From contig JYIP02000003.1 of NCBI GenBank assembly GCA_001051155.2, positions 1,984,001-2,048,000 on the forward strand: a DNA stretch of 64,000 nt, given 5' to 3'. Positions 12,585-23,813 of this stretch are shown one piece after another. The position numbers were made by a program, and so were the translations under genes. Position 1 is the first letter of the stretch. Every line of letters begins with the position of its first letter. This stretch comes from Chrysoporthe austroafricana. Lineage: Eukaryota > Ascomycota > Sordariomycetes > Diaporthales > Cryphonectriaceae. The notes under the pieces were generated by a model. The model worked only from the letters and a program-made list of their open reading frames with translations, did not search any database and was not told the origin of the DNA.

Positions 12585-13040
12585 TTAGTTAATATCGGAA
12601 CCAAATTGCTGCAAGGCTATATCCAGATCGAAACTTTCGGGAAGAGGACTTTCGGGAACCAGAACTTCCGAAACGCGATACTCGGTTTCAGCCTTACGGC
12701 GCTCCTCTTCCGCTTCTTCCGCTTTTAACCTCTCTAACTTTTCAATATTATCGATCCCTTAACAAATAGCCTATATCATTTTATTATACCACTTACGTTT
12801 CAGCTTCCGCTAACGAAAAATGCGGGCATTTAATGCTGCAATTTCCTCTTCCAGGGCTTCGAGCTCGGCCTCGAACCGCTAATACTTGACTATAATACGA
12901 TCTAACTGTACAGGAAAAAGACCCCGAATATTATAATTCGCAAAACCCAAACGAATATAGGATAAATAACAAGAAGACTTAGAATTTAGCAAATAATATT
13001 CTTCTCCCAGTCCGTAAGATTCGCAATAGAAATAAAGTAT
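12585..13040 (-). pseudogene. antisense Zn2Cys6-like/coiled-coil ORF of A0
   Basis: This frame of 152 codons is antisense to A0 gag-pol and lies between the chromodomain and the 3' LTR. No ATG survives (ATA at 13040 may be a former ATG); it ends with TAA at 12587-12585. The N-terminus keeps the Cys/Tyr spacing C-x2-Y-x6-Y-x8-Y-x2-Y-x7-Y, which becomes a zinc-cluster-like pattern if TAT codons were TGT. A coiled coil follows (EAELEALEEEIAALNARIF; later EKLERLKAEEAEEERRKAE). It ends with an acidic/hydrophobic tail, SFDLDIALQQFGSD. Internal stops are mostly TAG or TAA, as expected from CAG/CAA under RIP. Confidence 0.6.
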
Positions 13041-13232
13041 AAGTACGATAGACCCGGATAACGCTATAGCGCAGAAAAGAGAAGCTTTCTATTCAGCCTT
13101 AAAGGTTTTGGATATTCGAAAACCAATAACCTTATCGAATATCCTAATTAGGAAACCGAAATAGGCAAGGGGCAGAAATGAAAAAACTTACGAAAAGTTA
13201 TTAAAGATAATAACCGATAAGAAAAGGGATAA

Positions 13233-13669
13233 TATTATAACCCGGAAAGAAAGGACCAGGGCATGCAATACGGAAAACTAAGTCAGATACCTTACTAATA
13301 ATCCTATCTAGAAAGAACCTTACAAATAATTACGTAATTAAGGGTTAGGGTTAGGATAGATCGATAGGATCGATATCGATCCAGAGGGATCGATAGACTC
13401 GATAGAAGAACCTATCGATCCAGAACTGAAAAGCTGGGTATATAATAACTAAATATTTATTAAATAAATTGCTATAGCTTTTCAGTCGTAAATCTAAGTA
13501 CTACTTAAACCCTATTATACTTTCAAGTAATAGCCTTATAAGCTTATAAATATTGCGAACGTTTGTTAAACAAATTTCCGGTATTCAAAGCTATATTTAG
13601 TACCGCTCTTGCTAGCATAAACCCATTAACTCTACAGTTTATCCTAGGATTGCTGCAGCGTTCATAACA
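13233..13669 (+). repeat. 3' LTR of A0 (437 bp)
   Basis: It starts TATTATAACCC (formerly TGTTATAACCC) after a purine-rich GAAAAGGGATAA and ends GCGTTCATAACA. TTACGTAA lies at 13330-13337 and AAGGGTTAGGGTTAGG at 13340-13355. It sits inside the Fot1-like transposase gene: transposase sequence resumes directly at 13670. Confidence 0.8.
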
Positions 13670-14432
13670 AATAGGTGCCAGTAGCTGAAATATACTTAAG
13701 GAAAGAGGTCCAGGCGCATGCCCCAAGCTCTTTTTTCTGTATTGAACGTGAAAAAGAGCTTCCGAAGATTAAGCTATTCTCTCCCTAGCTTTCCATTATC
13801 CCTGTTTCGTCCATATTCTATCTGTTAGCTAGCTTAATAGCCTGGATATAAAGGTGGTTGAATTGATAGAACCAGAACCGTATTATATCTATTATTGCCC
13901 TATTAATACGGTCTGAAGCTATCTTTCGTATTCGCCGTACTCTTATCTATGGATTTCTCTTCAGAAAGGACTATATCCACTTATTTCCAAAGGCTTGAGA
14001 GTCCCCATGGATATGGAAGATCTTCTGGGCGAAGAACCTTAGTTCTGAGTAGCTAGGTGGAAGCTTTAGGCTTTCCTGGATAAGGATCCACTCGACAAGC
14101 TTCTTTTCTTGAGTAATTAAAAGCCTTTGCTAGTTTTCGTAAGCTGTTTTATATAGTTCTGCTCCTCTTAGACGGTCGTAAAGTATAGCCCTTGGAATAC
14201 CCCATTCTTTAGAGGCTTTGCATATAGATAGGCCATTTCTGACGGACTCAATAGCCTGCGCAAGCTCGAATTCGATATATGGCTTCATTGAGGGCATATA
14301 AAGATCCTGTAGAAAAGGGAAGTTGATTGAGGATAAATTGGTTGAGAAAAGCTCATTATACTTAAGGGGGTTGAAAAAAGGGATGGGACTAACAAGGGAG
14401 GCCGGAAACTAGGGGTGGCCGGAAACTACCCC
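13670..14432 (-). pseudogene. Fot1/pogo-like transposase, 5' part
   Basis: The minus strand encodes the N-terminal half of a pogo-superfamily (Fot1/Pot2-type) transposase from ATG 14297. First comes an HTH/psq-like segment (MKPYIEFELAQAIESVRNG, then a helix with ASKEWGIPRAILYDRLRG). A CENP-B-like DNA-binding region follows (LPPSYSELRFFAQKIF). The start of the DDE domain (MDETGIMES, then SIQKKELGACAWTSF, ISATG) lies at about 13830-13670. Several in-frame stops are present. The frame is cut at 13670 by the A0 LTR, so the rest of the transposase is not here. The untranslated end (14298-14432) has two copies of GGCCGGAAACTA next to the outer end of the element. Confidence 0.75.
14400..14432 (-). 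repeat. terminal region of the Fot1-like transposon
   Basis: Two direct copies of GGCCGGAAACTA lie 18 bp apart (starts 14400 and 14418), followed by CCCC. On the minus strand this reads GGGGTAGTTTCCGGCCAC, which looks like the outer end of the element's terminal repeat. The exact last base and the TA target site cannot be fixed because only one end is present. Confidence 0.5.
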
Positions 14433-15675
14433 CTGCGACTTACAGCGTGGATATTGGAGATGATGATCAGCAGCCCGGTAGTTCGGCAGGCTACCCTATG
14501 TCAGAGTACATATTTCTTCTCTCTCGCATGGGGGACCGCAGATCGTGACACAGCGTGGGAGACAGTGCTCGCGCAGACCAGAGATGCTTTTGGCGTGCTG
14601 AGGCAGGCGCTACAACTTATGGATGGCTCAAACATTCTAGATCATTTGCACGGCGCTGTGCGGATTATGACAAGTATCATACAGTTGCAGCGTTTCGAGA
14701 TGGCTGTATTGAGCTTCGACAACTGTCACGCGCATCTAAATGCGGCCCTCGCATTATTCAGACGGCTCCTCAACAACGTGGCCGACATTGCCCCGGGGCC
14801 GGCCACTTCAGTCTTCCATGCGGTCAAAAGCCTCCTGGGGCCATCGTCATGGAATATGCCGAGCCAAGTCTCGAGTGCTGGACAGGCGGCCTTCTGTTTC
14901 TCATCCAGTCTCTTGGTATTCGAAGACATCATTGCTAGCACGATTCTTCAGGAAGAACCCACTCTCTATGAGTACCACCACAGCCTCCTTGGTAATGTCG
15001 ATAATATTGAGTGCGGTATCAACCTTGAGGCTGTAGTCGGCTGTCAGAACTGGGTGATGCTACAGATAGGCGAGATCACCGTGCTTGACGCATGGAAGCA
15101 GCGATGTAAGAGGGCTGGAAACCTCGATGTCATGGAATTGGTCCGTCGCGCCACGGCCATCAAAGAGTCAGTAGAGACTCATCTCGCGCGGCTCGAAACC
15201 GATCCTTGCGCCGTCCCAAACCGGAATCAGAGCCTGTTGAATGTCTTCACGAGAGATTGCGACCTACAATCAAGAACGTCCACGCCTGCCAGCCAGACAC
15301 ACTTGGTCACCCGAGTCTGGGCCCACGCAACGCTCGTGTATCTATCCGTTGTTGTGTCCGGATGGCAGCCGGCTAGTGTCGACGTGCGTTACCACGCCAA
15401 CTCGGTCGATATTAATGCGGCAAATATCAACGCCGGCGCTGCTGCGGACAATGGCTTGGCCGTTTTGCGTGGCAGGCTGCTTTGCGGAGCCCGGGCAGGA
15501 CGCTCGGTTACGCGGGATGGTGGAAGCGCTGCATCCGCCAAGCGTTTTTGGTACTGTACGCAAGGCACTTGAGATCATGGAAGATGTATGGCGCAGTAGA
15601 GACACCGGAGATGCTGCGATCCGTGACCTTGCAATGTGCTTCAAAAGTCGAGGTGATATGGTGTTGCTTGTCTAG
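14433..15675 (+). pseudogene. fungal-specific transcription factor, 5'-truncated and frameshifted
   Basis: The plus strand encodes the regulatory (middle and C-terminal) part of a fungal transcription factor of the Fungal_trans_2 type, as in many Zn2Cys6 regulators. Recognisable stretches are LCQSTYFFSLAWG, EAVVGCQNWVMLQIGEI, TRVWAHATLVYLSVVVSGWQ, LLRTMAWPFCVAGC and PPSVFGTVRKALEIMEDVW. The Zn2Cys6 N-terminus is missing: codons upstream of 14433 come from the transposon end and no suitable ATG precedes the homology. The frame shifts by +1 at about 15405-15410 (NSV on one side, RQISTPALLRT on the other) and then runs to TAG 15673-15675. With both defects it cannot encode the full regulator. 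GC content is normal for the gene island, so decay is by insertion and indel rather than heavy RIP. It converges with the SDR gene, which it may once have controlled. Confidence 0.75.
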
Positions 15676-15805
15676 AACAGCACTTACGAAAAATACATGG
15701 AGTCATGCATCTTTTTATCCGTGGTATGCATTCAGTGTCCCATGAAGACTCCATCAATAACTACCATGAGAGCTTCTCTAGGCCCCTATGTACACCATGC
15801 CTTTG

Positions 15806-16568
15806 TTACTTGAACTGAACATAGCCCTTGCCCTTCACAAAGGTAGCATGCCAGGGCACATTTCCCTCGTGCCCCACCAACTGTGCATAGAACTCGCCAT
15901 GGGCGGCGCCATCAAGTGCCATCCCTTTCATCTTTCCATCTGCCTGGCGCTCGTCGGCATAAAAGAAGCTGTAAAGCCGGCTATGTTAGAAAACTAAACT
16001 AGCAGGCGCAGAGCCAAATTTGAAAAACTCACCGATAGCCCCGGGCCGAGTACATGGCATCCGCCGCGCCGATCCAGTATGCCGAAGCCGACTTTCCCAT
16101 GCCCAGATCCAGCAACATTGGAACAGGCACAACAGAGACATTCTGGATGTTGCCGGTGTATATGAATGTCTTCTTGGTCTCCTTCGGTAGCGTTTCCCAT
16201 CCACTGACCGCCAGCTGGGCTGCGACATAAGCACTGACAGTATTAACATGCAGGTCGGATGCGACATTCTCAGCTGGAATTGAGAGAACGGAGTCCTTAT
16301 CGGAAGGATTTGTAATTGCTGCTGCATTATAGATGACGACGCTGGGAAAGGCGTGATATTCAGTCCGAACTGCATTGAACAGCTCTGGAAGAGAGCCGGA
16401 CTTGGTAAAGTCTGCCTTCAGGGAGAGATATCCCTCAACAGTCTTCTGCCCACTTCCACTCCTAGACGCGACGACGACATTGTAACCATTGCTGGCAAAT
16501 GTCTCAGCAACAGAGGTTCCAACTCTGGGCCCAGCTCCGAGAATCAGTGCAACAAGGGTGGTTGCCAT
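15806..16568 (-). CDS. atypical short-chain dehydrogenase/reductase, two exons
   Basis: Exon 1 is 16568-16033 and exon 2 is 15968-15806, split by a 64-nt intron (GTGAGT...TTTACAG); the product is 232 aa. Residues 7-35 form a Rossmann nucleotide-binding unit with a glycine motif ILGAGPRVG. An NAA-type motif (VIYNAAAI) follows. Where classical SDRs have the catalytic Y-x3-K the protein reads GMGKSASAYWI, so neither catalytic residue is in place. I recall this GKSASA version as common in a group of fungal SDR-like proteins. The C-terminus (HATFVKGKGYVQFK) completes the fold. It is probably cytosolic, since no signal peptide is seen. The substrate is unknown. It is convergent with the broken regulator and was divergent from the dioxygenase before D1 inserted. 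The splice choice restores the family-like GYRFFYADER. Confidence 0.8.
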
Positions 16569-16680
16569 TGTGACCTTGTTCGTGAGGTTCAGATAGATGC
16601 CGATATTCCAACTTGTAATGAATCTCCGATGAAAGATGCACGAAGGAAAACGTCTTCCACTTCGCAGACGAAATACATCC

Positions 16681-16688
16681 TATTTATA
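16681..16688 (-). promoter_or_regulatory. TATA box candidate of the SDR gene
   Basis: The minus strand reads TATAAATA about 113 bp upstream of the SDR start codon, a normal distance for a fungal TATA element. Confidence 0.5.
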
Positions 16689-16739
16689 CCGGAATATGCC
16701 TACGACACTTTGGCCGGACCTGCTGCTTTTCCATGACTT

Positions 16740-17265
16740 GGACCATAACTAGGCGCTGAGCCTTTTTCGCTTACACTCTCTAAGCTTGGAACCCATGTAC
16801 TAGACAGGATAAGTATATCACTCCGTATGCGGTACTCAAAAGAGAACACATTTGACCGAGGCTGCCGTGTAGTCTAACATACAGTGTGGCCTGTTGAGAT
16901 CCACAAGCCGCGCGCGGTGGTCCACCAAAAAACCGACCAGGCTAGAAAGAGGAATTCGTGCAGTCCAGAGCGCGCGGGAGACTCATCCGTGCGCGCGATG
17001 AGTCCTGCAGTTTGTCAGCATGTTCAAGCCGCGCGGCCGGTCTGGGCTGCAGGGAGAAATTTATGGTCTCCAATTCATAGATTCATTGAAGCTAAAATCT
17101 GTCGCGCGCGGCAGTGCCAGCGCCGTAGGATGTCGATATTCGAATATCCACTTCCTGTGTCTTCTACGACGGATTTATAAGATAATCGACTCGTTAATTC
17201 TAATCGTTAGTCAGAAGTCGTTGTGATATGACATCAGTAGATTAAAGAGAGCTAGAGCTAGTACG
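16740..17265. promoter_or_regulatory. SDR-dioxygenase intergenic region with CGCGCG boxes
   Basis: No gene was seen. Five short runs of alternating CG (GCGCGC or CGCGCG types) fall between about 16908 and 17110, with several CGG/CCG triplets. This is unusual next to RIP-depleted sequence. A perfect 14-bp palindrome GATATTCGAATATC lies near 17137-17150. Before the D1 insertion this was the left part of the shared upstream region of two divergent genes, so regulator sites here are plausible but unproven. Confidence 0.35.
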
Positions 17266-17270
17266 CCATG
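17266..17270. repeat. left target-site duplication of D1 (CCATG)
   Basis: CCATG directly precedes the left LTR and matches the five bases after the right LTR. Confidence 0.8.
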
Positions 17271-17569
17271 TATTACAAGGGCTTGGTTTAGGGCTTGGAA
17301 GGGGTCTTTATTTAACGATAACTGTTAAGAGTATTCTAAAGAATGCTGAAGAACCAGGTCCATCCTTGATCCGACGGGCGCGTTCTCGTCGTACTTATAG
17401 ACTTTGGTTCTGGATATCTGCCTTAGGCATCTATTGCCCAGCCTCCTTCTTTATACAGTTAGTATCTTCTTCCTTGCCGTTAGGCAGGGTCTTCATGCCC
17501 AACGGCGCGTAACTCGCAATGCCTTGTATAGTCCCTAGCTCAGGGCACCCTTTGGGTATCCGTATAATA
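17271..17569 (-). repeat. 3' LTR of D1 (299 bp)
   Basis: It starts TATTACAAGGGC (formerly TGTTACAAGGGC) and ends GTATAATA (formerly GTGTAACA). It has the same length as 23515-23813 and differs from it mainly by transitions. Confidence 0.85.
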
Positions 17570-17586
17570 CCATTTCTTTCCTTCTT
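17570..17586 (-). other. polypurine tract of D1
   Basis: On the minus strand the 17 bases AAGAAGGAAAGAAATGG lie directly against the left LTR. This is the expected primer site for plus-strand synthesis and marks the left LTR as the 3' LTR. Confidence 0.75.
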
Positions 17587-17599
17587 AAGGCCCGGCCCG

Positions 17600-20500
17600 G
17601 GCCTTTAAGATTTCAGGGTCCGCCGGCTTGTCAGGGTACTGGCAATAGTATAGGTGGGCGAGTTCTTTTGCGCTATCCCCTAGTAGATGCTTATATAGCT
17701 CCCATATCCAGTCCTTGCATTTCGGGTATTCTTCCTATTTGATAAGATACTTTATTTTATTGCCGACTTCTATGGAATCTTTGATCTCGTCCGCCAAGTA
17801 CTTTCTTTCAATAGGGGGGGCCTTTCGCAAGACCTAGTTAAGGTCAGGCCGTACCTGAATGCCAGCGCAATAGAGTTCTATAAGGGATATGTAGAAAGAA
17901 TCGTAGATTCTCTAGCCTTTGGGTAGGGCTAGCCGGACGGCTATAGGAAAGATAACCTTAGTAATCTTGAAAAGTCCTAGCATTTTGTAGTCCAGTTTCT
18001 TGGTTAGTTTCTTTATTCGTATATATTTTGCGTTAAGCATTACGAATTGCCTTTCGATATAAATCAGGGTATCCGTTCGATATCGATTTGCTTATTGTTT
18101 CATACGCTAGCGAACGAAATCGAAATAAGCCCGGGCTTTAGCATAGATAGCCGTTATCCAATAAGCGTAAAGCTTGCTAGCAGGATTAAGAATGCAAGGT
18201 TGAATACAGAAAAAGGGATTGTAATTAGCTAAATAATAATTATAATTAGCGTAAAAGGGGGTAATGCCAGTATTTGCCGAAAAAGAATTATTATATGCGA
18301 ATTCAGCTATAAGCAATAATTCCTTCTAGTTGGATATTTCGTAATTGATAAAGGAACGAATGTAAGCCTTTAGGGTTTGGTTCAGTTTTTCCGTTTATCT
18401 GTCCGTTTGAGAATAGAACGCTATATTTATACGGCTTTTGATACTGATAAGCTTCAGGAAATCCGATTATAATTTGGCTGTAAAGCGGGAATCTCGATTT
18501 GATACGATATTCAGGAAAATTCCGTAAAATTGCTAATATTCTCGGGCAAAGATGCGGATCAAATTATCCGTTTTCTTGCCTTTTATTTTCAAAAGTATAA
18601 AATAAACTATTTTGGAAAATATATCGATAATAATCTATATTGAATTACAATTATCTGATATAAGGAATTTAGTAATAAAGTCTATTGAAATTGATTACCA
18701 AAGCTTATAATGGAATTTTATAGGCTAGAATTATCCGAAAAGAGCATATTGCGGATTTTTGTTTCGTTAATAATCCAAGCAGCTTCGGATATACTTTCGA
18801 ACGGAATTTTCGAAATAGGGCTATTAGAAGTTTTTAATAATAAGTTCTATTATTTTATCTATGCTTATATATCCCGCAATTTTCGTATCGTATTTTGATT
18901 CTATAATATCTTGCTGCAAAATTTCTAATATTTAAAGGCGATTTTTCTTATATAAAAGGCCGTTTTCTATTAAAAAGTCCTTATTTTCTTTTGCTAATGC
19001 TAGGCTTAATTGGTAGGTTTAGTCTTATATAGCAGCATTTTTTATTCGCTATACGAAAAAAAAGGACTAGCAAATTGCCGGGAAGCTGTAAAGTCTGGCT
19101 GCATTTAGGAAAAACGAAAGACCGGTTTAAAGGTTAAAGGCGAAATGCTTCTTTTTTAGTATTATTATAATCGGCTAATACTTATCCTTTCTTTTCTCAA
19201 ATTGATATTCCGGTAGTTTCGATAGGGTATTGGCTTTCTTATTTTATTATTCCGGCTTATAATTGATAACAAATTAATAACTTGCGAGCTATTGCGCTTA
19301 TCTGGCTTATTTTCTATTTAGCACTTTTGCTATTATAAAGTAAGATAGATTTTAGTAATCTGAATATATTTCGATTCTATATTTTGCTCTTTTAAAGTAA
19401 TATTTCTATTTCGAAAAGCAGTTTACAATAGCAAGGAATTCTTTATTATAGATTTCGTAATTTATTTCTGCTAGGGATATTTTTCTTGAATGGAATATAA
19501 TAGGGTATAATTTGCTATTTTCGGCTTTCTGGGAAAGGATAGCGCTTATTGCATAATCCGAAATATCGGTTTCTATAATTATAGGAATTTCTGGGTTGAA
19601 ATGCTGAAAGATTAATATTAAAGTAAAGGCTTCCTTTAATTATTAAATAGAAGCTTTTATTTCTTTCGTAAGCATCCAGCTTCTTTTGGGTTAGGTTTTT
19701 GTAAAAGGCTTTATAATTTTTGAAAATCCCGGGATAAAGCGCTTATAGAAGTTTGCAAATCTTATAAATTGCTGGATATTCTTAAAGCAAGTTAAGAAGG
19801 ATTAGTTAAGGATATAATCCATTTTATCTTTGGATATAGTAATACTTTCCTGAATAATAATATTGCTTAGATATTCGATTTCCTGGATTCTCTATTAGCA
19901 TTTCCGGGGGGCGATAGCTAGGTTATATTTAATAAATCGCTTAAAAATTTCAATAACTAATTTGTTATATTCATCTCTTATTTTTGCATAAATTAAAAGA
20001 TTATTTAAATAGATTAATATGCTTTCGTTTATTAAATCCTTGAAAATATAATTTATTATAACTTGGAAAGTAAATAGCGCATTAATAAGATTTAATAGTA
20101 TAACGGTATATTCGAAAAAGCCGTATTTATAATAGAAAGCTATTTTCTATTTATACCTTTTTGCTATCCGTATTAAGTTAAAGCTTATTTTTAAATCGAA
20201 CTTAGTTATAAATTTGGCTTATTGCAAGCAGTCCTGGAATTCTAAGATTAAAGGAATCGGGTATTTAATTGGTATAATTTTGCTATTTAAGTCTTAATAG
20301 TTTACTATCGGGCAAAGCGGATTAGCGGAATTCTTTTTTTTTACAAATATAAAAGAGGCTTTACAAAAGGCTTTTAACGGGCGGATTCTGCCTGAATTTA
20401 AATTCTTATCGATTTATAGTTTCAAGATTTGGAATTCTCTTTCATTTATATTATATATCGGTTCCCAGCTTAATTCTATGCTTTCTTTGAAATCGATTTT

Positions 20501-20950
20501 ATAGTCTTAAAGCTAATAGTCTAATAGCTTTATAGCGGCTTTTTTGGATATAATAAGGAAATAGGCTTTGAATTTTTCGGGAACTTAATCCAAAGCTTTT
20601 TATTCCGAAAAGGAAGCAATGCCTCTATTAGTTATTACTTAATCTCGAATATAATAAGAGCATTTAAGGGAATTGAAAAAGATATGCTTAGAGTTTCCTA
20701 AGAATCTTTTGAGTCAGTGCGATTATAGCTATTATAAAGGAAAGATTATATCGAATTCGGTATTAAATTAGCTGAATTCGCATAATATTTTGGAAAAGTG
20801 CTGGCTATAACGGAATATTATATTTAATATGATAAAGCGTTCTGATATTAGATTAAAGACCGAATTAAATGCAATAAGGGTTTTTGCAATCTTTCTTTTA
20901 GCCTAATATAGGGCTAGCTAATTTGCTAGTCGTTTGGATATAACAGCTAT
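17600..20950 (-). pseudogene. D1 pol with C-terminal chromodomain, degraded
   Basis: The chromodomain can be read at about 17815-17600 (ADEIKDSIEVGNKIKYLIK, then EEYPKCKDWIWELYKHLL, with one stop where Trp is expected). A chromodomain tethers the integrase to marked chromatin. The integrase C-terminal region is at 18316-18107 (LIAEFAYNNSFSANTGITPF). RNase H, RT and protease follow rightwards, to about 20950, with many stops. The element is inactive as it stands. Confidence 0.7.
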
Positions 20951-23440
20951 TATTAAACCGGTATCGAAAAGGATTCGGGCTAAATATTATAAGCCGTTTG
21001 GCAAAATAATAAATATTAATATAATGGGTTTAATAACTTCTAAAGAACTTTATGCTATTCTAATTCTGCAAACTTAATCAATAATGCCTTTATATTATTA
21101 TAAATTATTATTCGAGTTTATAAATTCCTTAAAGCAGAATTTATATAATTGCTCGGTTAGGGTAAGGGAATTAACTTTTGGCTTTTTGATTTCAGAAAAG
21201 AGAATATTTTCTGCTAACCTTTTCGTGCTTTGGGAAGACGTAATAAGGGCAGCGGTATAGAAGCCCGGGAGGGTCGGCAGTATTTTCTTATTTACGTCCT
21301 TTTTTGCAAAGCAAACAAGTATTTAGTAATTATTACAATTATAATGCTAGCAAGCCTTCTTATCCTTTTTTCTTTAGTCGATATCCTTTTGGTTAATATC
21401 TTTGAAGGCTTTCTTATTGGAATTCCAAACTTTTTTAATATCCTTCCGATATCCTTTCCCAGATTATAATTTGTTAAGTCGGTTTGAGAATGGAACGGAA
21501 TATAAGCGGCTTGGTTTGTCGAATCGGCCCGATTTCGAGCGCCTATAAGTCGAATCGGGCGCGTTTTTTTCCCGATAGGCCCGGGTTAGATAGCATATTC
21601 TTATAGATCTGCCCGGCTTCTTGGATTGCGGCTAGGAATTTTTTGTCTAATTCGGGAAAGCTGCTTTGCTAGGAATATATTATTTTTATTATTTTATCCG
21701 GAAAAATCTTAGCGATATGGATTTGGAAAGTAGTATTAGACTATTAAACTTTTTCGTTAAAAGCGGCTATCTTAATTAAGTACTGGGCGATATTTCCCTT
21801 ATATTTGAAATTTTCTATTTTTCGGGTATTAGTATAACGTATTAAGATATTATTAAATCGTTCTTAGAATGCTATTAAATAGAGCGATTAGCGGTTTTTA
21901 ATGCTTAGAATTCTGAATTAAGAAATTCTCGATTAATACTAAAAGCGGGTTTTATCTAATAGGAAAAAGCCGACCTAATTAATTTTATAGAAATTTCGCG
22001 AGAAGCTGTTAGCATATATTTCTATATATAAAACTACTATTAAGTATTAAAGGCGAAATTTTGAAAGATCTTTGCTATCGTACGTACTGGGCTTATTAAG
22101 ATATATAGGATTAACTTGAGCAAAAGATTTCGGGAGCCGGCGCAGAATACGGAAAAGCCTGGCATTTTCCTTATTTTCTTTTTCCGGTAAGGGGCTGTGC
22201 TTGGCTCCTGAAGGTCTCCTGGGTAATCTTTTTGGAAATCCTTAAGGAGAATTATCCGAATCCGATTTTTCGGGGTTAGAATCGGGAAGCCTAGAAATAT
22301 AAGATTGCTAAAATAATATGCTTCCGGGGCGAAAAACTCTTATCCGGGCTATATCAAACTGTATGCATATAGCTTCTGCTGTACGGCAGGCTCGAAAGGC
22401 GAGGATATTTGCATTTATTACGGGGATATCCTTAAAGCGGGCTTCCGAACTCGAATACTTTATCGAGAACGCTATAAATATTATTAAGGCCCGGTATATC
22501 GGGTCCTATAAAGCGGCTTTTTAACCTAATTTAATTATAAAAGAAATTATATTAGGGTCGCAATAAGATTATTCCTAAATATAGTATTCCTATATAGCTT
22601 CTCGTAAAAGCTATTTTATTTTGTCTATTTAGCGCTGCCTGGCTTTATTAAGATTTTTTAGATTAATATACTATTAATCCAAAAAATCGTTAATACGTAA
22701 TTCGGTTTAATTAGCCTAATTATTAACGTCTTACTAAAAGGCTTTTAGCGATTAAATAATTTATTACTGCTAATATATTGCTTTACTAATATTATCGATA
22801 GCCTTAACGCATTTATCTTTTTTATTAATAAGAATAGCGATAGTTCCTTAAATTTTCTTTGCGAAAAATAAGCTGGCTTGCTCGATTTCTTATTAGAATT
22901 AGCGGGCTTATTCGCGAATAGCTTCCAGACCGGCCTTATATATAGAGACTATAGCAAGGTAATTATTTCTTATAGCGGAATATTGGCTTTTGAAATTCTC
23001 TTTAACCGTATAGTTATTTAAGCGTTCCTTATCGATATCGCAAGCTAAAACGCAAACGGCTTCGTAAGAGTCGTAAAGCCCTCGATAGATTTGGACTATC
23101 CAATCTAGGGAATTAAGGATAACTATTTCGCTCTGAGCCAGGTCGGGAATATCTTGCATAACGACCTCAAAGTCCTAGGGATTATACAGGATAAGGGCTC
23201 CTTATTAGGGCTGCTCGGTCGATTATCGAGATATTTCCGTATCCTGGTATTTTACCGAAAAGATAATGGGCAGAAGAGGGAAAAGGGTATTACGGCGTCT
23301 CGGAAGCGCTTCGTATTCTTCTTCCGACAAGTAATAAAATTCCTTTCGCGTTTAAGCCTGGAAGTCGGTAGGCTGGCGAAAGGGGGAACTAAAGCTAAGC
23401 TCGCTAGCAGGCATAAAGTATCGACTGCGTAACGCGAAGT
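20950..23440 (-). pseudogene. D1 gag region, degraded
   Basis: On the minus strand the 5' end of the element keeps protein-like stretches. One is near 23350-23270 (RKEFYYLSEEEYEALPRRR). Another is open from 23159 to 22908 (MQDIPDLAQSEIVILNSLDW). Position and orientation make this gag, but no zinc knuckle was identified with certainty. The stretch between here and pol is stop-rich. Confidence 0.5.
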
Positions 23441-23514
23441 AATTAGTAAAGAATTCAGATAAGGGGTAATATAATAACGGGATAGCGGTCGCTTAGAGAG
23501 TCTTAATAATTATT

Positions 23515-23813
23515 TGTTATAAGGGCTTGGTTTAGGGCTTGGAAGGGGTTTTCATTTAACGATAACTGTTAAGGGTATTCTAAGGAATGCTAAAAAACCA
23601 GGTCTATCCTTAATCCGATAGGCGCATTCTCGTCGTACTTATAGACCTTGGTTCTGGATATCTGCCTCAGGCATCTATTGCCCAGCCTCCTTCTTTATGC
23701 AGTTGGTATCTTCCTCCCTGCCGTTGGGCGGGGTTTTCATGCCTAACGGCGCGTAACTCGCAATGCCTTGTATAGTCCCTGGCTCAGGGCACCCCTTGGG
23801 TGTCCGTGTAACA
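23515..23813 (-). repeat. 5' LTR of D1 (299 bp)
   Basis: This is the less mutated LTR copy, starting TGTTATAAGGGC and ending GTGTAACA. It abuts the CCATG duplication in which the longer reading of the dioxygenase gene begins. Confidence 0.85.

Larger units (their letters stand above)
17271..23813 (-). mobile_element. complete Ty3/gypsy chromovirus D1 (6543 bp)
   Basis: The element has two 299-bp LTRs with TGTTA...TAACA ends and identical 5-bp flanks CCATG (17266-17270 and 23814-23818), which proves a simple insertion. It runs on the minus strand, with a polypurine tract beside the left LTR and gag at the right. It contains gag, protease/RT/RNase H, integrase and a chromodomain, all with stops. 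It belongs to a different family from A/B: the LTRs are unrelated and lack the telomere-like motif. It separates the SDR gene from the dioxygenase gene. Confidence 0.85.

Noticed and set aside
13340..13355. (TTAGGG)n could mark a chromosome end or an internal telomere array
   Set aside because: The motif is only two to three units long and recurs at the same position in each LTR of one family, in both orientations with the elements, so it belongs to the LTR.
14415..14432. start of the transcription factor frame at 14415
   Set aside because: The codon is GTG and the six codons after it come from the transposon end, so it is not a real start.
23154..23432. 92-codon plus-strand frame in D1
   Set aside because: Shadow of the minus-strand gag region, which reads better as protein.
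17271..23813. two 299-bp repeats might be tandem promoters or a segmental duplication
   Set aside because: Target duplications, TG...CA-type ends, polypurine tract and gag-pol in between show they are LTRs of one element.
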